64,000 nucleotides of DNA from positions 61,806 through 125,805 of the forward strand of contig QANZ01045410.1 of NCBI GenBank assembly GCA_003254925.1, in the 5' to 3' direction. The stretch is from Chamaecrista fasciculata. Its lineage: Eukaryota > Streptophyta > Magnoliopsida > Fabales > Fabaceae. The translations under genes and the position numbers were made by a program. Of the stretch, positions 34,101 through 46,100 are shown in pieces; within the stretch, counting starts at the first letter, position 1; each line of letters starts with the position of its first letter. The notes under the pieces were generated by a model. That model made no database searches and had not been told where the DNA came from. It saw nothing but the letters and a program-made list of their open reading frames with translations.

Positions 34101-37100
34101 CTTTACTGAGATTTTTGGTCCAGTTATAAAGCCAGCTACTATTAGGACAGTTCTCACAATAGCCTTATCTAAAAGTTGGCATATTCATCAAGTTGATGTG
34201 AATAATGCCTTCTTAAATGGTATTTTGCAAGAAGTCTATATGACTCAACCTCCAGGTTTTGAAGATGCCAACTCAAAACTTGTTTGTAGACTACATAAGT
34301 CATTGTATGGTCTCAAACAAGCACCTAGGGCTTGGTTTGAAAAGTTATCTTCCTCCTTGTGTTCTTTGGGGTTTGTGGCTTCTAAGTGTGATTCATCTCT
34401 TTTTATTAAGGAGAATTCAACTACAACCTTGTATGTTCTTGTGTATGTAGATGATATTATCATCACAGGAAGTTCTAAGCAAGCTATTTCCAATCTTATA
34501 TCTGTGCTAAACTCTCATTTTCCCTTGAAAGATCTTGGACAGCTCAACTACTTTTTGGGAATTCAAGTTAAACACACAGCAGAGGGTGATTTGCATTTGA
34601 GTCAAGTTAAATATATCAAAGATTTGTTGTTGGGCAGAAGTTAAGTAAAGTGGGCAGCTCTGATTTTGAAGATCCTATGTTATATCGGTCTGTTGTGGGT
34701 GCTCTACAATATGTGACATTAACTCGGCCTGAAATAGCTTTCTCTGTGAACAAAGTTTGTCAGTTCATGAAGTGTCCTAAGGATGATCATTGGAAAGCTG
34801 TCAAAAGGATTTTGAGGTATCTGGCTGGAACAATTTCCTATGGTTTACTTCTCAGGAAATCAGATTCTTTATCAGTGGTAGCTTTTTGTGACTCGGATTG
34901 GGCTTCTGATGTTCATGATAGGAAGTCTACTTCGGGGTTTTGTGTGTTTCTACGGAAAAATCCGATTACTTGGTCTTCTAAGAAGCAACAAACAGTCTCC
35001 AGATCTAGTACAGAGGCAGAATTCAAGAGCTTAGCTACAACAGTTACTGAGAATTTGTGGCTGCAATCTTTGTTTCAAGAGCTTCATCTACAATCTACAG
35101 CAACACCAGTTGTGCATTGTGACAACCTAAGTGCAGTTTTACTGGCTGCAAATCCAGTTTTGCATTCTAAAACTAAGCATATGGAGATTGATCTCTATTT
35201 TGTTTGAGAGCTTGTCATGAAGAAGAAAGTTACGGGTGCAGCATCTACCAGCTTCTGCACAAGTTGCTGACACTATGTTTCCAGTTTTTAGGGGCAAACT
35301 TTCGGTTGTACAACTCCCTGCAGTTTGAGGGGGGATGTAAGTGTATGTAGTCTAGAGTAGTTAGTTAAAACTGATTTTCTGTTATTTCAGTTACTATGCT
35401 TAGGCTAACTCTTTAGCTTAGTTATTCAGCTATGTGATAGTCTATATATACACTGCTGTAAATCATTTCTGATATATGAAAAATATACCTTCCCTAAAAC
35501 ACTTATAGTTAGTTATCTTATATTTGGTTCATCATTTTTCTTATTTTTCTGTTATTTATTTCAAATTCATAATCCTTAGCATTATCCAATACAAGAGATA
35601 AGTGGTATTTTAGAGATGAAGATGCGAGTCCTATTGTACTAGAATAATAATTAAAGAACTAAACCGTATCATTCTATGTGCTTACATTCTCATGGCTTGC
35701 TGTCATTAGCATACAAAATATCCACCTAAATAATACACTCTTAATATCTGCAAAACCAAAGAATAAAAAAATAATTTTTCGGTCTTCTAAAATTGGATAA
35801 TCTAGTCAAAGAAAAAATTGTTTTGATGAGACCTAATTGAAGAAAGACAAGTTAATAGGATTGATATGCCAATTAGATATTTCTGGAAGATAGTACTCGT
35901 CCCTTGAATTTATTTCTTATTGGCCAGTGCCATTATTCACAGGATCCTTTTGCTCTCATGATTCTCTAAGCTAACAAGGACATCTTATCTTAAAGAACAT
36001 CAAAATTTGAAAACTTACTTAAAATTAAAGCTATGAAAAGAATGGAAGAAAATAAGATGAGATCTCTTCATCTTACCTGCTGGGCCAACACAAGACAACC
36101 TTCACATTTACCAAAACTTCCAGAGAAAAGAGGAAATGTATAGTTCCGGAGCTGGACAACAAGAGAACCAGTATTTAATAGAATATTTCTCCCATAAAGT
36201 CGAGAAAATGGTATATCATTTTCAAGACAGACAGGATCAAGCCTCTTCAGAACCTCAATCATCCCAGCCTCTCCACCATCAATTTTCACCAAGCTTACAT
36301 CTAGGTCTAATGCAGTTATTGAAAGAAGAGAAGCTCTTGAAGTGCTAGGCTTAAAACCAGATTGAAACCCTTTTCTACAGGCACCAGATCCTTCAGATAA
36401 CATGAGGTTCTGACAAGCCTGGTAATATGATCGAAATGACCGTTTATAAATTTCTTCTCTCATGGTTTGAATAGTTGAAGAATCTTTAATATCAACCTCA
36501 GCATCATTAAAGTAAATCTTTCCTTCTGGAGCAGAATTATTGGTCTCAGTTGATTTTGGATCATAGTTGGCCTCCAATACAAGTTCATCCAGAAAGTTCA
36601 TCCGGACAGCTAACTCACAGGCCTCCTTCTTCATCAGCTGATAGTGTTCATCAAGCCATCCCTGGATTGGTTCCTCTTCAATATCAGCTGTTAACTTCCG
36701 TATGCAAAATTTTATGCATCCAAATTTTATTGAACTAGGGATTTTAACTTTAGAGCTATCTTTCTTCACAGGAAAAATCAGATTAGTTTTAGCAGCAATT
36801 ATTAGCCTCAAACCTCGTAACATATCCTCAACAGCATCATCAATTGCACGTAATTGCAATCTATATGGCATGCAAATGTGAACATCGAGACCTTGAATCA
36901 CCCAATCCCATGTTGTTACAATAGGTCCTTTTGTATCAGATGAGCCGGTAGAGACACTAGGGATTCGTGAAACTTGCATCCGACTACTCTTGAAAATTCT
37001 GGACCCATTGAAACTAAGCATAAGTCCTTCAAGGAGCACTCCTATACGAGCATTCTCAGAGAAAATTGACTGAACCTGAACCACAGCATCGACTCCATCT

Positions 37101-40100
37101 CCTAGTTCACCATATATACTTAACATTTCCACATCAACAGCAAAAATAGATTCCTTCTTCTTGTGCTTTTCAGGATGCACTGAATCCACTGTAGCTTCAT
37201 TTTTCCAAATACCATCTCTCACATTGGACATATCTTCCACAAGTTCATTACCCTGTTCCTGAAGCTTCCTATTCTGTACCAGTAACTTTAGCTGCAGAAC
37301 AAGCTCAACTAGTGATAGATGCACATCAGGCTCCCACCTCAATGTAATATCAGTAGCACTGAAAAGAGAACAGACAGCAATCTCTTTAAGGCCACCAGAG
37401 CGCTGCACCAATTTAGCATTTTGCATGTCAAACAATGACACCTTTGTCACTGGCCTATTTTCCTCCATGTATTCCTGGTAGACAGATCTGGCTCTTTCAA
37501 GCTCCATCTGCGTGGACCGTTTCTCCTTGTTGACACACAAGTTGAAGTGAAAGATGTCAAGAGAGACAGAGAACTTCAACTTCTGGTTTTCATTTGAGAT
37601 TGTGGACATTATATTTGCATTGCGTGGTGTGCCATCAGTCAATACATTTACCATAACTTTACCACCCTGTGAACCATAATTAACACGCTTGGGATCTGGA
37701 ACAACTGTATTTTCAAGGCCTGCCTCACCCCAGAAATAGATTGAACATCGTTCAAGATTAAATTTCAACATTTGAGTTGCCTTCCCTGAAGGTTTAGATA
37801 AACGCCCTTGGCTCTGGGCCGATTTCTTCTTCAAAGCAGATAGGCTTTTCAAGAGAGCTTGAAAAGATATGACCGTTGATATGAGTGATTCAACACGCTT
37901 GAAATTTAAATAAACTCCCATGCCTGTCACATCAACTGATAAACCTAATTTACACTTAGGACCATCTTCCTCAGAGGACTCCATGTCCTTTATGCCCCAA
38001 TCCAAACTAACTTTTGCAATGTGCACAATGGAGCCAGAATTTGATTCCATACCAAAAAAACTTTCTTTCAAGCATTCTTGGTACTCATCAGCCAAATGGA
38101 GATTTAGCTCACCCAATTCAGTGTGTACTGTCGTACCCGTATTTGAGATGTTGTTCGCAAATAGATGTGATGATTGAGAGCAACCCTAAAGATGAAATCA
38201 ATAGATGGAGGCTTTAAAGTCAATGTCTAGTAAAATCAATACATCAATTTTCAACAAAGAAAACAGAAAACTAGGATAACTTTGTCCAAAACAACTTCAA
38301 AAACGTATAACTACAATGACTTCACTTAACAAAAATATTTCAGGAGTCAATAATATTAAGAAAGGAAAACCCAAATGGATTTCGCATTTTTAGAAATAAA
38401 ATATTGCCTTATTGAAGAGAATAGAAGCACAACAAAACCAAGGATTCCCAAAACAAAGAACAGACTCTAGCACAAAGAGGACAATAAAAATAATTCTCTC
38501 CCAAATAAGCTGCCAGGAAGAACTTTTAATAAAATAAGGTGGAGAAGATTATGCTGGAGAGTCTGTAGTCTGAAGGTAAATAGAATAGAAAAGATCACTT
38601 GGTTAGCTGAAAGATGGTCTGCAAATTCAGGACTTGGATGAGTATAGCTTGTAGCGTGATTTCTAAAAAACATTTCCTAATTCTACAGGGCTGTAATTAT
38701 TTTCTTTGGAGTATAATTCTTTGTGAAGCAGGATGATAGGAATAATAAGTGTTCACAGGATGGTTGGGTAAGTTGTTTATTCCAAGACTGGTGCCACTCA
38801 TGCAAGTCCACCGAAATGTAACTCTCAGTATATCCTTATTTTTTAAAAACTATATTATTATGGGATTGCGAGGTTTTGGTTTGAGAAAGAACACTGGATG
38901 AGAATTCTTCTTTTTCTATTTGTCAATTGCCTACTTTCCATAATGCTCCAATTTCTGACTTTTTATTTGACTAAAACCCTATTTTGATCCTTCACATATT
39001 GGTCCCTCTTAAATTTTTCTTTTCAATTCATTCTCTCTACATTTTTTTTGTTATCAATGATAGTCCCTTCATCTAATTATTAAATTGATAATGAAATAGT
39101 GTTAACTGAAAACGTATCACTATTAGTTGATGATAAACCATGTTAATTGTTACATAAAATTTTCTTTTTTCCAATATCATAGTTAGTCATAAATAATTTT
39201 CTATATTTTTAAGATTTCACATAAAATCTCTAGATTTTTACAAAATTATTTTGTTAATAAAAAAAATCTACTTACATAAGTTAAAATATTACATCAGTAA
39301 TTAACAATATCATGCATTAAATTAATGACAATACGTCACCAATTTAATTAAAAATTAGATAGATGAATTGATAATGATAATGATAACAAAAAAAAATTTG
39401 TGAGGGACTAAATTAAGAAAGAAAATCTGTGACTTGAGAAATCACTAATATGTGAAGGGTCAAAATAGGTTTTTAGTCCTTTTTATTTAATCAAAGATAT
39501 TTAAATTTCACTTTTCTAGAGATCTCGATAATAGTGTTGTTGATGATCTTGCTTCATTGTTGGAAATCCTTGCTCCGTTTGGAGTTTCTACCTTGGCCGA
39601 CGGAAGGATTTGGACTTGGGATTCCTTCAGTTCCAACACTTTTTGTTCCTTCTTTTAAGTTTTTATTCGAAGTCTGAATGCACATTGTTATTATTTGTCT
39701 ATATCTTTTTTAAGAAGCAAAATTCAGTGAGGTATTCAACTCTCTGTGGGTCTAAACAAGGTTTAGTGTTGCTTAGATAGCCACTAGAAAAGAAAGTAAA
39801 TATACATATTTCATAAAAAGGAAAAATAATTAAAAAGAAAATTACTTGTGGAAAATAGAAATAGAAGGTGAAAATATAACGTTTTTTTAAAACCAAACAA
39901 ACCATTAAAGACAATGGAAAAAAAATTTCAACCACTTTTTGCAAATTCATATGGTATAATAGTGATATGTGTGTGTACCTATATTATATGAAGTAGCACA
40001 ACCAATGTTATTAAAACCGGACCGGTCATTGAACCGGCCGAAGCAGCGGTTCAAGGTTCAATGGTTCAACCGGGGTCGGACCGTTAATAATTAAATAAAT

Positions 40101-43100
40101 AAAAAATAATATATTTAGTTTAATATAATAAAAATATATAATAAACTCTTTAAATTTNCGGTTCTTGACCAGTTCTCAGCCTGCCCGGTTTTTTGCTCAA
40201 CTCGGACCGGACCACTGGCCGGTTCGCGGTTCAACCGGTCCGGTCCGGTTTTTATAACAGAGAGCACAACACTTACATGATAGATGGGAGACCCAGCCAT
40301 ATTGAAGAGCACTATTGTCATCTCAGGAGCTGAGACATTGCATGTCCACATGATGGCCTTGTTATCAGTTGATTGCGACTTTATAACATCAGGAGCTTTC
40401 TCTTGTAGCACCATTTTTTTCTTCTTAGGAAACTGAAGGAGTAACCAAGGTTGCAACCTGCTAATTATGATGTTGCATTCTGTACCTCCTAGCTTAATCT
40501 CTGTTTCCGCTCTAACAGGTGAGGTTGGCTGAAAGACGTGAAGCACCCCAAAAAATAAATAATAAATAATATCAATATAAGCTTGGATAAAAAAAGAAGC
40601 AGCAAGAGAGATATAACCAACACTCTACATGCAATTAAAAAATACCCAATATACTAAAGCCAACACAAAAAGAAAAGGAGAAAAAAAATAAGCAACTTAT
40701 GGCAAACCAAGGACAATTGTTCTAAAGCTGTAGTTTTCTAGCCCCTTTCCTTTTCTATATCCCTTGGGTTCGTCTCTCTTTTTTGTATTTTTAATTGAGA
40801 GGAAATGCTATCCTCTATCTTTTTATATATCTTCTCCTACCTTTCTAAGAGAATTTTATTCTTTTTTTTTTTCGAAAAAAGATGTCGTCTTCCGTAAAGG
40901 GAAAAGGTAAACTTTCTAAAGTCTATCTGTATGGATTTATAAAGAACTGTTGCTAGAGAAAAGAGCAGTGTTATTTGAAATTAGGCAGTCCTTGCGGGTT
41001 TGTAGTGTCTTTGGTTGGAGCAATATGCTAGGGTTTCTAATAATGAGTTCCTCCCTCTTCATCTTCTTTGGGAGAGGATTCTTTTTTGTCTTCTTTCTTC
41101 TAATAGTTTCTTTATAGGTGTTTCCCTTACAAATCTCGAAAGAGACAGAAAGCTTCATTGAGTTAGTTCTCCAAATTTGTTTTCATTTACATTAGTGTCC
41201 TCTACTTTTGTAATCTCTTTGTATTTTCTCTCTTCTCATCAATAAACCATTTTCATCCAAAAATAAAAAGAAATGTTAAGCAACGTTTTCCGTGGAATAA
41301 ACACAAAGAAATTACTGATTATAGTGTCATACAACGAGGCTAGACTGCATATAACTTACTGGGAGAGAGCGAGAGAGAGAGAGAGACGCACACACAAAAG
41401 GGAGTGATGAATAGTGTATTGAGAGCAAAAGAATGTCTTATAAAGTTACAAGTAAAAAACTGATCTGATATATAACAAGCCCACTAACCCTTCTAGGTAT
41501 ATACCCTAACTCCTAAAAGACAGTCACTCATAATTCTAGATAATTACAGCTAATCACAAAACAATTACATAATAAATAGCATTTATCTCACACTTACCTG
41601 TACTGGGACAAACACAAAAGAAACCAAATCAACCTTCTTTATTTCCAAAATAGAAGAGCCAGCTTCTCTAAAGAGCTGTAATATTAACGGGCAAAAGAAA
41701 ACTTGTCAGCAAGACAAAAGACAATCTGGAACCGAGGAAATTTTATCACAAGAACTTCACCAAAAATCCATTGTCACACTCCATACATGAATCTCACTAA
41801 ATTCCAGTTGAAAATCAAGGCGTGTACTCTCCCCAATATCCTCAGTTGATCGTGATTTTATGCTTTTTAACTGGATGCCCATGATGTTATTCTCAAAGGA
41901 GAGACCATGTTCAAGATGCACAAAGCCCACATCCAGCTTTGGTAGATTGAAGCTGACCTGTCAAAGATAATTCCACGGCTAACATTAAAGATATTTTATA
42001 ATTAGTAGAAACATCAACACCATTTCAAAACCTTTTGAACTGTTTTACAAGCTACCTGGTTATATATAACCTACAGAACACCCAACATGAATCAAGTTAC
42101 ATGGCGTTAGATCAAGGTCGTCCAGTTAAATACCATGAATAGATAAACACTTTGACTTTCAACAGGGCCCTAGATTTCCAAATTAAATCAACCAAAGATA
42201 ACCAAACATCAAAAACACAAACTTAACATTCAAAGATACTTGCAACTGAAGAAACAAAGTATTCCCAAAAACCAACTACTATCCAGGAAGCCAAAAAGCA
42301 GCAACAGAATCCACACTTCCTGGTACCAAGGTAAGATAAACACTTTGACTAACATTCATAATTTCATAGTCCTTTAAAAGTGGACAATCCCAACAAAAAT
42401 CAGAACCATCCATAACAAGGAAACTAACAATAAAAGCAGTGGAACAAGAGGATGACCAATGAAGAAGGGAAGGCCACAAAAACCTTTTGTCAGAACCATT
42501 CATGATTGGTTTTGTTAAAACCTTTCAACACATATTAAACAAAAACCTTTTAAGCTTGAAAGCATGGAGAAAAGCACAATGGCTGTCTATGTTATCCAAA
42601 ACTTACTTTTAAGATAAAAGGCAATTGAGGATCAAACTCCTGACCACTTGATTAAAAAACCTTTTAACGAGATATTGTTCAAGCGAAGTTAAATAGGTAA
42701 TATTTCATCAGTAATCAGTAAATTATAAAATTAAAGTACTTCCGGAACTTCTATTTTTTCGATATTTTCTGGTCATTTGAGGACATTTTATTCGTCATCT
42801 TAGTACTCTTGTCACCTAGTGATGGAACATAATAAAATGATTATAAACAGAAGGTATATCTAAATTCAAAACCTTTTCAGGAAACATAGAACTGTATTTG
42901 GACAAAGAAGCAACTCCTTGCTGCTTCTTGGCCAGCTTTTCTTCTGCCACAGAATTAGCACTTGACTCTATAACTCTGTCGATGCTAGAAGGAGGTTCTG
43001 ATGAACTTTTGCTTCCCAAAAGCAACCTTTCATTCAAACTCACAGTGACCTCTCCGCAGGAAATGTCCAGATTCTTAATAATTACACCCACTTCCCTATG

Positions 43101-46100
43101 TCCAAAAAGAGCAACTTAGTAACCATAAATATAAATGACAAATTAACAAACTATTCAGAGTTCCTAGTTTTAATCCAGAGAAAACTACTGGTAAAGGACA
43201 TAATATGAACATAAGTTTAAGATTTTTATTAGGAAATGAAACTTCTATAAAAGACATGGGCAAACCAAGATGCATACAAAAAAAGAGCCCACCTTGCAGG
43301 GATGAAAGCCATAAATTCTTTTATAATTAATGAAAGCCTTGGCCCTTTTCATGCTAGAATAGATGCTTGGTTTTAATAAGATAATTGAGAAGGAAGTTCC
43401 ATTTGACTGCTTCAATAGTTGAAGCTCTTTGTTATTGAAAAGTCCCACTTCATTCCAACAATAAGGTTCACACAACAGGCAGCTTGGAATCAACTTCCCA
43501 ACACCATAAAGATCATCTTACCAAATCACTACTTTAACATTAAAATGCCCCCTTCTCCAACCACAATTTCAACAAGGTAAAGATATTTCAAAAAAAGTAT
43601 GTAGGGATGAAAAGTACCTATCATGACCAAATTCACATGAGATAGAAACTTTTTCACATACAAAAGGGGCAGAAGACTTTTCTGTTGAAGCAATGGATGC
43701 CTGGCCAGAAGAACTGCACCCTCCACCACTAAAATTAGATAATTGGTCACAAATGACCCGTGGTTCACCAATATGAACAAGGATAGGTAATATATGTAGC
43801 CTGACAAACAAATTTGACCCAGACCCACCATCTTTAGATATATCCACGTTCAATTCTTTGACTTCAACAGTAGATTTAGGCGTCTGCAACATACCAGATA
43901 GTGTCAACAAACTAAAGGAAAATAATCTAACAGCATCCAAAATAAAGACGTAGTACTTTAAAATAACCAGTAGGTATGATTAATTACGTTGACTATTTCA
44001 TGATATAACTTGTTAAATTGCTGTAACATTACATTCTATTTACAATATAAATACTAATTCATGTTAAGCACACAAAATACAAGATAAACTTGCTAATATC
44101 ATTACATGAAAAGCTAAAGTCAACATAAGTTTGACCATACAGGCAAAAAGAACGGTGATATGTGATGTATACCTTCACAATCAGATCTGCCACATAAACT
44201 GACAGATATCTTGCAATATTGGCTAAGATCATCCACTTCCCCCTACCTGAAGCACTTGACTTCCGAGATTTCTTTTTTCGAGGGCTTTTATTTGAAGGCC
44301 TCATAACCACTTCTAAGTCACATATTAAAACTTGTAGCTTTGGATCCCGAGAAATAAAACCCACACCAAGCTTGACTAATGACTGGCGCAGGCTAAGTTT
44401 AATTTCACCAACAGATACAGATTCAATAGCACCCTGTATGTGTTATAAATGAATTGATTACCATATTGCAATGAGATGAAAGAAACACAAGTCTGCTAAC
44501 AAAACAAAGCGGGGCATGTCATTATAATGAAATGACTATGATCACAAGTCTGCTAACAAAACAAAGCGGGGCATGTCATTAGAATGAAATGACTATGATC
44601 AGCAGTGAGGTCATGTATAACCAAGACCAGCTAAACGAAGCTGCATGTGAAATTCTGAACCTTAGGGTAAAGAAGTCCAGAAAAAGGCAAGGATAGACAT
44701 TTTTTTACCACCATCCATATAGGAATAAATAAAAAGAGATGAGATGATAAAAATAATTTAAGCTACAAGCCCTCATGGGTCAAAATTTAATTCTCTCAGA
44801 TAATACATTGTAATAAGGAGCACCAATAGCAATAGCTATTAAAAGGACTGCTTGAACAGAAAAAGCTTACTTTTGTACTTCAAAATAACTGACAACACTC
44901 AATGAAAATTAAAAAGGAGATGCGTAAGGGAAAACACCTCCATCAGCAAGCAATAAAAAAGCTCCCAAGCAAGTAACAAGATATTTTTATGAAGTTAACA
45001 TTCTAATTGATTTCGATATGACAATTTCAAAACTCAGCTTCTTGCACTAAAGCAGAGTTAAGATCTCCACCAAAGGTTTGTAGCCATCTCCTTCAACATG
45101 CAAATACTTATATTACTGAGTCAGAAGCAAATTTTAGCCCAGAATAAGCAAACAAATTATCCTTCTCATTTTAGGGCAGGAGGTGGAAGGGATTAAATAT
45201 CCTAAGAGTTATCATATTAATGATTAAACTTGTGGAAATTCGGGAGAAAACAAGACTTAACCATTAAATCTAAATACTTAGTATTTTTTTTTTTCTTCAA
45301 TAGAAGGTAGAAACTTATATGCACATTATTGTGAATGACCAAAATTGAAACAACATTGTAAAAGAAAATGAAGTAGAAACTTATATGAGCAACAGAGCTG
45401 CCAGTCCCTTTGCATGTCTTAGAGACTAGACCTTAAAAGATCCTAAGCTGCCAAAATGAAGCCACAAACATGAACCCAGTTCATGATGATACAATGACAT
45501 GGAGACTGAAGACACCAACAAATATATGGGCATTCCACTCCAACAAAATAAATATGACCACTGCACAAATCTTACTCACTCGAATTGTAGCCTGATAAAA
45601 TGCATAACATAAAAACCCAAGATACTCTTCAAACCTCCTATTAAAAAAAATGTCAGAAAATGAAGGCAAAGATATACCTTTTTAAACTTCACTACGACAT
45701 CTCTTAAACATTTCCATCCACCTACACGGAATCCAACAGATGCTCCCAAAATCCGGCTCAAAATCCAAGCCAGCAACCTGGAAGCAAATCTGTAAAAAAG
45801 ACAAAAAATCAAATCAGACTAGTGGATTTTTTACAGGCTTCAACACTCAAAGCTCTAACAGAAATAAAAAAAAAATTATGGATGAATGGAGACATAAAAC
45901 TAGTTAAATCATGAGTCATAAGGGATAGAAACTCAGCATTGATTGCAAACCCAGCCAAGAAGCACATGGCAATTTAACAATAAGTTACACTGGCATATAA
46001 TCTGAGTAAAATTTTGGATGTTCCTCTCAAACGTTCCAAAAGAAACATCACTTCAGTTTGAGTAGTCTTCTCTTGACAGCATGATTTGTTACAGCTCCCA

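Larger units (their letters stand above)
30585..35507 (+). mobile_element. Ty1/copia LTR retrotransposon, 4923 bp, in antisense within a SABRE intron
   Basis: Two 172 bp LTRs (30585-30756 and 35336-35507) start TGTAAGTG and end CACTTATA. The 5 bp duplication GTTAG lies at 30580-30584 and 35508-35512. The primer site is TGGTATCAGAGC directly after the left LTR, and a G-rich polypurine tract precedes the right LTR. Internal order is gag, protease, integrase, reverse transcriptase, RNase H, which is the copia order. The LTRs differ at two positions by my count, suggesting recent insertion, yet the internal frame is broken several times. Confidence 0.97.

Noticed and set aside
40115-40546. 143-codon minus-strand frame as a single exon
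   Set aside because: Its 3' part runs past the SABRE exon 8 donor into the hAT MITE and contains an N; only 40528-40277 is coding.
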